Source: Rosa chinensis (Eukaryota > Streptophyta > Magnoliopsida > Rosales > Rosaceae). From it: 64,000 nt of DNA. Shown piece by piece: positions 45,779 through 56,929 of the stretch (positions within the stretch are counted from its first letter, which is position 1; every line of letters begins with the position of its first letter). The stretch spans positions 43,194,384-43,258,383 of the forward strand of contig NC_037093.1 of NCBI RefSeq assembly GCF_002994745.2, in the 5' to 3' direction. Below the pieces are notes generated by a model that worked only from the letters and a program-made list of their open reading frames with translations, searched no databases and was not told the DNA's origin. The position numbers and the translations under genes are program-made.

Positions 45779-48256
45779 AGGCCTATTTCAATTGAGGACT
45801 TGCCGACACATTTGGTTTTAGAAATCTTGTGCTCCGGGAGGCTCAGTGCCGTTGATCTTTTGCATTTAGAGTCGACTTCTAGGACATTCGGAGGGAGTCA
45901 GGGGTTGTATCCTCATTCCTCACAAGTTTCGGTCATTGGTAGATTATGCGGCGTTTCAGCTGTGTATTTCCCATTCTGTATATGCTAAAATGGAAGACAA
46001 TGCTCAGACAGTGCTGTTTGAGCGGTGCGGTGGCAAGTGGAAGAGGATTTTGAGGTTCTTGCAATCCGTGGAGCAATCGTCTGACATGGTGGAGACTTCA
46101 GCAGGCAATGTACTATTTTTTTGTTTTTAAATTTTGATTTGCTTGTTGTAGGAGGTGTTGAGGGAATGAGCAATATTGTGTGATGCATATTATAAATTGT
46201 TGAGTTACTGATTACATTGTCGTTTGATTACCATATTGACTTAAACGGAGTTGTTATAGTCTCTTTTTCTACTTAGTTCTCCAAATTCTTACCTTTATAA
46301 TAGCTGTTATGCACTTGAAAGATTCAGTACGAAACCTTCCTCCGTTGTGTGGCAAAAAAGATTTGTTAACTTAAATTGTTTATATCAGCAGATGCATATT
46401 ACCACTGGAAGGTATCACACTGCTAATAAGCAATTCATCAGTCTACTCATGTGGTTCCAGCTTATGTGGTGTTCTTGGCCAAGGTCCTGAGACTAAACTA
46501 TGTGTGACATTTACCCAGATTAGTTTTCCATCTCCAGCACATGTGGTCCAAATGTCAGCCTCCCACAACCATGCTGCTTTTGTTATGCAATCTGGAGAGG
46601 TGAGTATCTGCTCATACCTCATCACTGCTCTACCTTATTTTGAACTGAAGCAACTTTTGTGATGTCCTGTTTGTCCTTGGCAGTGAATGATGATTGATGA
46701 ATGATTTTGATGTCAGGTGATAGTATGGATTTTTTTTTTTGGCAAAGGATGGCTAAAACTAGGTAAAATAAATGAAATATGGGTTTAGACACTGTCAATT
46801 AACATCACAGAGAAGGCAGTAATATAGACTGATTCTTTACATGGAGTCGTTCCACCTGAAACATGAATTCATAAACAATAATGTTCCTGCTTTCGTATTT
46901 GAAGCTATACAGTTCCATTTAGAATCTGAATATTCCAATTGTTTTTCTTCTGTTTTCTGCTTTCATAGATGTCTATGAACATTATGACACCCATGACTTG
47001 GGGGTCTTCTTGCAATGATAGATTATTGTGGAGATAGGTGTAGAACTGTTGAGGCAAAATGTGTGTTAGCCTGGAAGATCTCATCATGAAACCAGGTTTA
47101 GAGTTTGGTTGGGATTCTGCTATCTATATCTAGTAATCTATCTTAACATGACTACTTTCTGGAACTATATGCCATTTATTCACCGTATCTTGTGTACCTC
47201 TTATATACCAAAGTTACTTTATTTTCCCCATGTTAAGTAGCTCTAAGCCTTCTAATAGTTTCCTTGATGCAGTAATGATGTACCTATGTCTTGTTATTCG
47301 CATGGAAGCTGCATTGCTTAATATTTTAGACAGTTGTGCATGATCATCCTGCTTTTGACATTGACATATTATATTATGAGTTCAAGTTTGGTATAAGCAT
47401 ATATGCCATGCCTCTTAATGATACAGGTTTTCACATGTGGGGACAATTCGTCATTTTGTTGTGGGCATAAAGATACAAACCGGCCAATATTTAGGCCTAG
47501 GCTCGTAGAGGCAATGAAGGGAATTCCTTGCAAGCAGGTAAGTTTTATCAAAATTGTTATAGGTACTTGAATTAGATTTTGAATATAGGTGAACAAGTGC
47601 ATAAGTGATGGACATCATCCAATTTTCTCGGCAAATGATAGACTTTTTACTGGTGGAAGTTATGGTGGGAGTCTTGACCTCTCATGTCAATAACAGGAAA
47701 CTCTAAATCATTGAAATGATTGTGTAATTTGAGCATGTTGTCAGCTTGGTATAGTATTATGAATGTAGAGTTCCTAAAGGTCTAGTTCTGATCATTCTTC
47801 CGATATATTCCCGCTTTTCATCCTGAAAATTTACTAGCCGCAGGCTCACATCAACAATTTCTGAAACTTGAGTCTATGTTACTTTTCTATTAATGATGCA
47901 ATATTAGACTCTTCGTTTCCATTGATTTCAATGCATAGTGTTGTATCCTTATGAGTTTTCTTATAACTTCTTTTGTGCAAATTCCTCTTTGTTCTTCCCT
48001 CTTCGATGACATTGTAAAACCCTCTTCCTACAACTTGTTTCAGGTTGTTGCAGGGCTTAATTTTACAGCTTTCCTTACAAGACAAGGCCATGTTTATACA
48101 TGTGGGGCCAATACACATGGACAACTCGGTCATGGAGACACCACAGATAGCCCAACTCCCAAAATTATTGAATTTCTCAAGCAAATTGGCTCCATAATTC
48201 AGATTGCTGCTGGTCCAAGTTACGTCTTAGCTGCAAACCAACTGAAATTTTTATAG
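45779..48256 (+). pseudogene. F-box/RCC1-repeat gene, truncated and frameshifted
   Basis: Four exons match an F-box plus RCC1-repeat plant protein. Exon 1 (45779 to about 46109) has the F-box start PISIEDLPTHLVLEILCSGR, LSAVDLLHLESTSRTFGG and WKRILRFLQSVEQSS. Its natural frame has no ATG; the nearby ATG at 45774 is out of frame. A 7-bp tandem duplication (CCTCATT/CCTCACA, about 45909-45922) shifts the frame. Exon 2 (46392-46599) has lost two bases after GRYHT. Exons 3 (47427-47537, TCGDNSSFCCGHKDTNRP) and 4 (from 48044, FLTRQGHVYTCGANTHGQLG) hold two RCC1 blades. The frame ends at 48254-48256 after AGPSYVLAANQ; the remaining blades of the seven-bladed propeller are missing. Introns are kept, so it arose by DNA duplication, not retroposition. 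Intact relatives would act in SCF-type ubiquitination or as propeller adaptors. Confidence 0.87.
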
Positions 48257-50049
48257 CAGAAATGACTGATGAGGTGAATCTTGTTTCAGAAAACCTCTGA
48301 CCTCAGGGAGATGCCATCTGTTTTATGGAGCAGTATGATTTTCTTTCCTAATAGAACACCTTTAGATTTTTCACCGGCATTTAAGAGATCGTCGACAAAC
48401 TTGTTTTAAGAGATCGTCGACAAACTTGTAACTGTGTAAGTAGGTAAATAGTTTATGTATCAGTAATTCAGTATAGTGTGCTATGTGTGTAACACGATAG
48501 TAGTTTTTGTTATTGATTTTTGTGTATTTGTTGTGGGAAATTAGATTCCATAAGTGAGTTTCAGCTACAGCTTCATGGGCCACTGGGTTTCATCTGTAAG
48601 TTGCCTACCAATAAAGCTTCTTTCAGTTGCTTTCAACTTTCCATCTGTAAGTTACTGGACTTGAAGTCTTTAACAACTCATTTAAGGGGCGACTAGTTTT
48701 AAAATGATTGGACTTTCTTTTGTGCTGTCAATTTGGATTTATTTTTACATAGGTGTTGAGGAAGTCTTTCAGTTACTGGTCCTTGTAATCTATTTTTGTA
48801 TTAGATGTGTGCAAAACCAGAACACAATCCAATCCATCAAAAGGACTCGGTTATTGCTTGTGAATTCCCAGGGTACATGGTACAAATAACCAAAGGAGTA
48901 GAGAACCAGTACACCATAGTTAGACTAGATCAAAACATGGAAATTAATTTCCAATACATTAGTGTACCAGTACATCATAGTTAGCCTAGACCATTTACAA
49001 TACTAACCAACCTCTTGTATGGTAGGCGAAGGATCCTTAATTTATCGCAAGGCCGGAGTTGGTCTAACCCTCGGGGGTCTACTGTCAATCGGTACAAAAG
49101 GGGCCGGGCTGCCCTCAAAGCATATTGGATCTTGCTTCAAAGGGGTTTGAGTCTCACTCGATCTAGTTCAAAATTCAGAATTTTTTTTTCTTTGGTTAAG
49201 TACAGTGATCAGCATTCCCCAGCAGGTATACAAACAAGTTGAGACAAAGATGAAAGGAGGTACAATTTTCAGTTCCCAGTCCTTTTCAGTATTATTTAGG
49301 CAGTACCTACCGGCCAGCTCTGATTGAAACCACGATCAAACTTCACCAGCTTCTGGCATTTCCAGTTGTGAACAACTGAACAAGCATTCATGAGCTTTTT
49401 ATGTTAATTTGTCCACTCTTGAGTAGTGGAGTAGCAGAAATAAACATGTGCCCTTCTGTTCTGTTGATGGATTAATCTTCAATCAATGAGTCTTTTACCT
49501 CACATTAGAAATAGAAAGCAGGTAATCATGACTGACCGCCCGCTTCTGGATAAAGCATAGCACCTGACAAATTGACTCGTTATTTAAAACCATATGACTT
49601 ATGAGGGAGTCTATATTAAATAATTTCCTTAAATGCCTAATTGTCCATCAACTTGAGAAATTGAATCTGGCGATGGACTGTTGATTTCCGGAGAGTCTTC
49701 AATACATGTACACGACCCATGTGTAGCAAAGTTAATTGGACAACCCATATATTGATAGCCGAGCCCAAGTATCGTACGGCTCAGATTGTTGTGCACTTCC
49801 ACTCACCGTGCACCGAAGCATTTTCGGTTGATTTCCAAATAATGTGATGTTCTGAGTTCCTCGATCGTCAGGTATACTTTCAAAACGTGGTAAAAGTCTT
49901 GCTTTTCAATCTTCACCATGACTTTTATGAGTTTATCTTTTTAGTTGCTGCTGTTTTTGTTTAGTTCTGTAATCAATATATAAGAATAGCAGTAGCATCA
50001 TAACACATTCTTCTGCTGCAAATGTTGGCATTACCATACAATTTCAATT
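48257..50049. other. intergenic, one tRNA-like segment
   Basis: No gene recognised. Around 49030-49190 GC-richer sequence with GGGGTTTGAGTCTCACTCG, similar to a polymerase III B box, followed by a T run, may be an old SINE; no target duplication was found. A direct repeat AAGAGATCGTCGACAAACTTG occurs twice at about 48383 and 48407. Confidence 0.35.
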
Positions 50050-50295
50050 GAGAAAATTTCAGCCCACATCCCTAAATTATGCTGTCAAGGTCAATTTGAT
50101 ACCCGAACTTTCAAAAGTATTGTGATATTCAAATACTTATATTGGCATGTTGAAAAAAAAATTTCCAAAGTAACTAAGACGCGTTTTCTAGTGAGAGAAA
50201 CTCCTCATTCTCTCTAGCAAACCCAGCTTCCCTTTCCCCCTCCCCCCTTTCTTGCCAGATCTAGATCACTCCGATCTGGATCTTTGGCTTGAAAG

Positions 50296-51055
50296 TTGGG
50301 GGAGATATTTTCCCTCTTCGCGAGGCTTATCCCTACCCTTCTCGTGGTAGCTCCCTGCTGCCCCGGCGGTGGCAAGTATGCTTTTCCTTTTGTCTTTGCT
50401 TTCCTTTCCTTCCCAGATACCCTTTTCCAACCATTCCTAATCTTTAATTTTCAGCATACCCATCTCTCTTTGTCTCAAATCTCTGATTCATCATGGTTAA
50501 GATGCACATCCTCCTTACCCATCGGACTCCACTTCACCGATTGCTCCTTGGTCCATCGGAGCTCTGTCGTCGGTGTTGTTTGGATTGTCTGTTTTAGCGG
50601 GTTTTTCCCGTCCCTGCGTGTAAACCCGTTGAATACTGTAGTGCAACAAGGGTCTGCACGGTCTTCGGCCGTCTGTCTCTTTGATCCCTCTGCGGATCAG
50701 TCTCCTTCTCCTTGTCTCTTTCTCTTTTTTTTCTTCTACTTTGGTTACTGACTTTGTTTCTGAGAATGTTTTGTATGGTTTAGAGATTTGGGTTATGGAG
50801 ATCTTTCGATGGGTTCTATGCTGCTGTACTTGCACGGGATTGTTTTGGTAGGACTCCAAGTCTTCGTCGGCAGATATGGTGACATTTCTGTGTCACCTTT
50901 AGGCTTGGCTGGTGGCAGCGACGTCACTTCGTCATCTCTCTCCTGTTAGATCTGGCTGAAGATTGTAGGGCTATTTGGTTTTGTTTGTTGGTTTTTATTT
51001 GGGCCCGTTTTGGGTCTTTTGTTTGTAATGTTATTCTTGTTTGAATAAAAATCTT
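50296..51055 (+). other. low-complexity T-rich interior of the Pack-MULE
   Basis: A 151-codon frame (50296-50751) is Phe/Ser/Leu-rich and has no domain. The region ends in GTTTGAATAAAAATCTTTCCATCGCC and a poly-A run of about 21 (51066-51085), which looks like the 3' end of a polyadenylated transcript inserted as a retrocopy. The source gene is not recognised. Confidence 0.4.
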
Positions 51056-51450
51056 TCCATCGCCAAAAAAAAAAAAAAAAAAAAACTTGGCATCAACGTG
51101 ATACTTAGGTCAAAAATATCTAACCGCGCCGTCTGTTTGCTGACGTGACAAACATGTGGGCCCCCCAAAAAAGTGAAATGACCAATTTACCCTTTTATTG
51201 TTATTTCATTTTTTTTTTCATTTCTTTTCTTCTTCTTTTGTTTTTTTTCTTTCTTCTTCTGGGATTTTGTTCTAGCCAAACCACCGCAAGCTCCGTTCCT
51301 TCTCCTCTACCCAAGAAATCAAAGAAAAATGGCTTCTGCTTCTTCTTCTTCTTCTCTCTCTCCTCTCCTTCTCCTCCTCCCAAACCATCACCAATGCTGC
51401 CATCATCCTCTCCAATTCGACATCGACGTGAACTGCCGCTCCAGCGTTAT

Positions 51451-51849
51451 TCACAGGTCCTTGGACGTGTCGGAGCTGATGATGTGCGGCAGCGCCGACG
51501 AGCACAGCGTGGCGTTGATGACGACCGAACCAAAAGCACCCAGTGGCAACGGATCAAACTCCAAGCCCAGTATTGGCCCATCCTCCCTGAATGTCTCCCC
51601 CAGCTGCGCCTCCATAAAAGCAACAGCTCGAACCTCTATTATCAACTGCTGCAGCGGCGGCTCACTCCCCGTCATTTCCGCAGAAACCACTCTAGTCATT
51701 CCAGCCGAAGAGTCCTTCCTCTGCCGCTTCCCGGTCGTTGGTGTCGGCTTACGGTCCTTCAATCTCTGATGGCAAAACCACATCTGTAGTTGCTGATCGG
51801 AAAGATCAAATTTCACCGACAGCTCAGCTCTCACCGACTCTGAAGGGTA
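51451..51849 (-). pseudogene. captured fragment of a homeobox-DDT (RLT-type) gene
   Basis: From 51849 the minus strand reads YPSESVRAELSVKFDLSDQQ and then LQMWFCHQRLKDRK, the third helix region of the RINGLET-type homeodomain. It continues with KRQRKDSSAG and RAVAFMEAQLGE, FREDGPILGLEFDPLPLGAF, the conserved post-homeodomain block of RLT proteins. These act with ISWI remodellers in chromatin. The frame then passes straight into VVINATLCSSALPHIISSDT, a copia-gag-like tail also seen at 52141-52230, and stops. The rest of the RLT gene (homeodomain helices 1-2, DDT) is absent, so this is a captured piece and not a working gene. Confidence 0.78.
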
Positions 51850-52140
51850 TTGCTAAGCTAAATCAAAATCCAAAACACACACACACACACATTCGCATTC
51901 TCATTACACTATTCTCCACTAAATAAACAAACAAATTCTCAAAACAAAAATCTAGAAACCTACATAAGCTTTGCTCAAGAACTTCCAATTGTGAACAAAT
52001 CTTCATTTTGCACATGGTTCTGATCTCACCTTCTTGAGCCTAAGCTCTCGTCTTCTCTCCCTCCGAGCCAATCTCCATGGCCTCACCTCAACCAAATTAT
52101 AAACCCTAGAAATCAAAGCTATCGAGAATCGAAGAAGCGG

Positions 52141-52497
52141 CTATGATTGATTGAGATGTGAGGTGAGCGTGTCGGAGCCGATGATGTGCGGCAGAGCCGA
52201 CAAGGACAACGTGGCGTTGATGACGACCTTGACTCCGGCGTCGTAGCGGCGCCAGAGCTTGAACTCGGAGGTGAGCTGCGAGGTCAGCTCGCCTCGGGCG
52301 AATTTGTCGGGGGTTTTGATGGAGCCGTTGACGTAGCCACGGAGGCCGTGGGCGTTGAAGATGGTGGTCATGAGATGAGACCAAATGAAGTAGTTGGTGG
52401 ATTCGAGGCGGATGGGCATGAGATTGCATATGGATGAGAGGAGGACGTCTGGGGTTTCCGTGTAGGAGGAAACGGCCATGATTGAGAGAGAGCTCAC
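52141..52497 (-). pseudogene. captured copia gag-like (UBN2/N-terminal) fragment
   Basis: 118 codons: TPDVLLSSICNLMPIRLEST, NYFIWSHLMTTIFNAHGLRG, YVNGSIKTP, and the end VVINATLSLSALPHIIGSDT. The pattern (P-V/I-x-L-x-S-x-N-Y-x-x-W, hydrophobic block, G-x-V-x-G) is that of the N-terminal domain of copia gag polyproteins. It remains open but lies inside the Pack-MULE and lacks the zinc knuckle. Its last 20 residues resemble the tail fused to the homeobox fragment. Confidence 0.6.
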
Positions 52498-52549
52498 AAA
52501 TCCATTCCTAGAAAATAATCAATTGTGATAGAAAGGAGAGAGGATTAGA

Positions 52550-52684
<135 letters not shown>

Positions 52685-52920
52685 CGATATGTTTTTTTTT
52701 AAATTAATTAGTAGAGAAAGACAATAAAAATATCACATGGGACCCACATGTTTGCCATGTCAACAAACAGACGGCGTCGTTAGAGATTTTTGACGGAAGT
52801 ATCACATTGATGTCAAAATACGTCTTTGGGTATCACATTAATACTTTTGAGAGTTCGGGTATCAAATTGGCCTTGGCAGCATAATTTGGGGACGGTAGCT
52901 GAATTTTTCTCATTCCAATT

Positions 52921-53670
52921 CCATGAGTTTAGTCTCTGCTATCATTGGGAATTTGCCAAAGGCTACAAAGCTGAAGGACTCGGCTTCTCTGCTATAACAA
53001 GCAGTGCTAGGATCTGCTTGGACTTCACTCCCAAGCTGACACATCATCTATAAGAGATCCAATGGAAGACAATTAAAAGCTCCAAAACACAAATCTTACA
53101 CCAACCACACCAAATCAGCCTTTGACAACCCAATTCTCATGCTCTCCTATCTGCTTCCTCCACTATCTACCATGTTCCAAATGCAACCACAAAAGCCCAT
53201 ATCAGAAATGGCAACTTCAAATATATGACATCGAGGAATTTGGATATTTGACACGGCCATAGATTCTGATAAATGAAGATGCTTGAGACCGACAATCTCG
53301 GACATATTTTGTCGTTTTATTAACAACATAAAGGAAGATATTTGAGTGAGTTGAGTCCAATTTTGGCTCCAATTCACTTTGAGTCGGAGAAGGAATTGAT
53401 CGGAGACTGAGTTAGGACTTCTGTTGTTCTGTTACAGAAGGCGTGGAGAGAGAGAGATGCTATGTGTGGTATATGATATGTTTTGAAGATTTTTCAGTCT
53501 TATTATAGCAGAGAAGCCGAGTCCAAAGCGGAAGACCGTGGGAAATGAAAATGATTTAAACAAAAGAATTATGCTTTATTTCAAAGAAAAATAAAAAATT
53601 GATGCTTTCTTTGATGTGTTTGCACATGTATTTTTTGTAGTATTTAAGAGGCCACATGTCCCATGAGCTG
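52921..53670. other. intergenic with a perfect 22-bp inverted repeat
   Basis: GGACTCGGCTTCTCTGCTAT plus AA (52976-52997) recurs as the exact reverse complement at 53503-53524. The 505 bp between holds a minus-strand frame (53147-53377) of unknown type. Sequence from 53671 is 3' of CBSX5 and its open frame (53671-54108) is probably 3' UTR. Confidence 0.5.
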
Positions 53671-54109
53671 TCAACACAGTAGTTTGACAAATCTTCTCCA
53701 CAGACAAAAATCTTTGAAAACCAGAAGCCATGTGTTAAACTTTCTTGATTCTTTTATACACCAGAAACCCAAACTTTGAGAGTCAATGACACAAGCATCT
53801 TGACATGACCAGACAAATGGATATACCCAAAACAAGAAAACAAAAGAAAGCACTAAAGTTTTGAGCTGCCTTAAGCCTGGTTCTTGTCTCTTCAGAAAGT
53901 ATAATGAAAATGCCAAAATAGGCAAAATCAAGATCCCAACTGGAAAAGAAGAAAAGATCACATACAGAATCATACAATCCCAGGTCCCCAACATTACAAG
54001 ACAAACTTGATAATTTTGAGAACCAAGATTTCTCTCCCTATTCACATCCATACAAACCTCAAAAAACATGATTACCCAAAACTTACAACCAAATACCCTC
54101 TTCCACATC

Positions 54110-55541
54110 CTAGCACATGGTTTCCAAATGCTCCCTGAAAACCTTTAACATCCCAGAAAAAGTGACAATCCCCACAAGGCTGCAATCATCCTCAATAACC
54201 CAAACATAGTTCACTCTGTGAGCAATTGCCTGAATCATCACAGCCACCAATGAGCTCTTGGGATGACACACTATAGCCTCAGCCCTCCTCACCATCCTAG
54301 CTGAGTAGCTATTAGACCTGCTGAACCTCCCAGACCTCACCATTCTGGTGCTACTTGGATATACTGAGGACTCCTCATCTGATGAAGAAGAAGAAGAAGA
54401 AAACATTGGTGAATTGGAACTTGAAGTACTTGATGAGTAACTCTCCAAAGCTCCTTGTAACTTTCTCTGTTTGAGTCTCTCAGTCACAATCTTGATCAAG
54501 TACTCAGGGGGTCCTCCACAGTCAATGTAGGCCATGAGCTCTCCGCATGACAGAGTGGCGATGGCTGCAGCCACCGACTCATCACAGCTAGAAAGAGTAA
54601 AAGGCGAGATCTCGCCGATTAACACACCATCAATGTCCACAACCGCCACTGAGGTTTTTTGTGTCAGCGACTGAGTTATGAGCTGGACGGCGGAGTCAAC
54701 CGGGGAGTGGTAGTTGATGGCCAAGATGTCAGCGGTGTTGATGAGGCCGAGTGAGTCGATTGAGACAGCAGGAAGGGGTGAGAAGACCCCAATAGAGTTG
54801 AGGAGGAACCGGACTACGTCTTCCTGCTCACACAGGCAGAACTCTTGTCCGCTGTGGATGGTGCTTGTGGTGCTGTTGATGAGTTTTGGGTGTTGCTTTC
54901 TTCTTGAGTTGCTGCTTAGCCTGGTTTGGATTGGTACCACCAGGTTCTGGATTCCTTGGAGCATTAGATCAATGGCTTTTAGTAAGCTGAAAACAGAGGA
55001 AACAGAGATTAGAGACTGTACTAATTAACCAAAATAAGTGACCAAATTTGAAAACTTTTTAAATAAAATCAGATTAGTTTTGCGAAAAGTATCAAAAAAT
55101 TTTAACAATGAGTTGTACACAGCCAAAATGAAACTGAAAATGAAAAAAGCCCAGAATTTGAGTAAAACCAGAACTTTTGAGAGATGGGTTGGAATTGGTT
55201 AAGTACCTGCAAGAAGGCTCTACGTGCATCACGGTTCCTGCAGTCTCTGTCATGATTTCAGAGACGGGTGCCTTGAGAGCAGCGGAGGGAGACACGAGGT
55301 TGGCATCTTGGGAAAGGTAGCAAATCACATCGACCATGCAGACCTTCCCGACGCAGCGGCACTGATCACCGGCGAGGGTTTTGGAGTGGTGGTTGCAATC
55401 CCAAATGCTGAGGAAGTTTTCTTCGGAGGTTTTGAGGACCTCTAAGGCATCGGCGACGGTGGCGGAGACGGAGAGGGACCTCAGAGCCGGCTTGGCTAGA
55501 CAGAGGTCGGATATCTCGTGCCTCAAGAAGCTCACTGCCAT
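54110..55541 (-). CDS. CBSX5: CBS domain-containing protein CBSX5-like
   Basis: Two exons: 55207-55541 (111 codons plus two bases) and 54110-54986, joined at GT/AG (intron 54987-55206, phase 2). They give 403 residues. The N-terminus MAVSFLRHEISDLCLAKPAL, then LKTSEENFLSIWDCNHH, matches the first CBS unit of plant CBSX5/CBSX6. The middle has LLKAIDLMLQG (113-123), then QNLVVPIQTR. EEDV-type and ADILAINYHSPVDSAVQLI, VAVVDIDGVLIGEISPF units follow. A Ser-rich linker (about 295-322) precedes the last CBS unit (AEAIVCHPKSSLVAVMIQAI, VIEDDCSLVGIVTFSGML). CBS pairs bind adenosyl ligands and regulate partner proteins; CBSX5 itself has no defined partner that I know. The frame is intact and the start is the first ATG after the TATA box. 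Confidence 0.92.
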
Positions 55542-55666
55542 GCAAGACTGAAGGAAACAATGGAGAAGTGAGGAGGAAAGGTTGAAGAAGACGATGTAAA
55601 AGAAGCAGAGGAGAGGAGAGGAGCTGCTGAGGTTGTGGAGTAATGATGGTGGTCATAGTGGGGAGG

Positions 55667-55674
55667 TATTTATA
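55667..55674 (-). promoter_or_regulatory. TATA box of the CBSX5-like gene
   Basis: CTATAAATACC on the minus strand, 126 bp upstream of the ATG at 55541. It matches the plant TATA consensus and leaves room for a leader of about 100 nt. Confidence 0.75.
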
Positions 55675-55679
55675 GGAGA

Positions 55680-56929
55680 ACGATGCATTTGGTGAGGTCA
55701 GATAGTTTGGAAAAAATGTGGAGGTAGTAACATACGGACAAAATGGTGCGGGGGCCATACTAAACAAAAGAATTATCTCACAAATTGCAAAACTAGAGTC
55801 CAGATTTAGAGCATGTTGATCCATTTGAGCAGAGGCAAGGGGTAACAGGGCAAGGGGTGAGCATTCATCCCTTTTTTTTTACTTTGTTAAATTGTTAATC
55901 TCTCGGGGGCATGAACATGAACGAGAGTGAAAAATACGTATTAAAGTAAGTTTACCTGTTAGGTTATTGGGTCAGTACACTGTTCACTCTGTTTTCATCC
56001 GTTGTGTCTGGATTATTGGGTCAGTTACCGTTCATTGAACATTATATTAATTTATTTATTGTAAATGATAACTATATGATGTAAATAAATAGTAGTGATG
56101 AACATTTTGAAAATACAACCAACGAAATCGTAAAGGTGGAGTACTTTATCGAACGTCCAGTGTTCAAGGAATCGAAATTACCGTTATACATATATAGATT
56201 ACATTACTTCAAAACCGTTAGATCTCCTTATTAATTGAAACAAATGATCCAGATTTAGTGACTGTTGGTTTCAAATTTCTAAAGCAACTAATGGCTACAT
56301 TGCACATGGCCTAAACAACTGTTTCTTTTTTGTGCTACGCGGCAAAAGCATGTTCCACACTCGTCAAATGCTTTTGCGACGCTACGCAACAAGAATTTGC
56401 TCTTGACCCAAAAACTGTAGGAATCACAATATACACTTCTAATTCGGAAGAATCATCCCTAAAGATAGACTACTCAAAACCTGTAGAAATCACAATATAC
56501 ACTTTTAATATCAAACACCATCCTCAACTCCTGGAGTCACCCTGCTCCCTAAATCACATCAACTCCAATTACACAAATACAAGTCTCAACTAAAAATCTT
56601 TAATCCCATAGGTTATCAGGGCAATCTAACAGAGTAAAAGAAATCAAGATATAAGTAGGTTTGATAGGAAGCCTACAATCAAAATACAACTGCAGCAGAT
56701 GCTACGCCTCAAATCCTACTATGCTGAACCGGCTAATTTGCAAACTGTGCATTTGAAACTGAAAGGCCTGAGGGAAAGTAATTGAAAAACATTAGCGTGA
56801 GTGAACAAAAATAAATAATATGAAATAAAACGAAAAACGATAATTTAATACTTTCCCACATTTACTTTTGTAAAATCAATGATGCATGTAAGTGTTTAAG
56901 AAAAATATTTCAAAGAATAATAAATTTGT
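55680..56929. other. intergenic, upstream of CBSX5
   Basis: No gene. A repeated TATTGGGTCAGT (about 55967 and 56015) and a repeated AATCACAATATACACTTYTAA (about 56422 and 56488) are the only structures seen. Confidence 0.4.

Noticed and set aside
49030..49190. SINE or tRNA gene
   Set aside because: Only a B-box-like sequence; no cloverleaf, A box or target duplication could be shown.
50296..50751. 151-codon ORF in the Pack-MULE
   Set aside because: Phe/Leu/Ser-rich with no domain and followed by a T-rich region; probably not coding.
51145..51789. 214-codon plus-strand ORF
   Set aside because: Antisense shadow of the captured homeobox fragment plus T-rich sequence.
53671..54108. 145-codon minus-strand ORF next to CBSX5
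   Set aside because: Starts just past the CBSX5 stop, Phe/Leu/Trp-rich, no domain; best read as 3' UTR.
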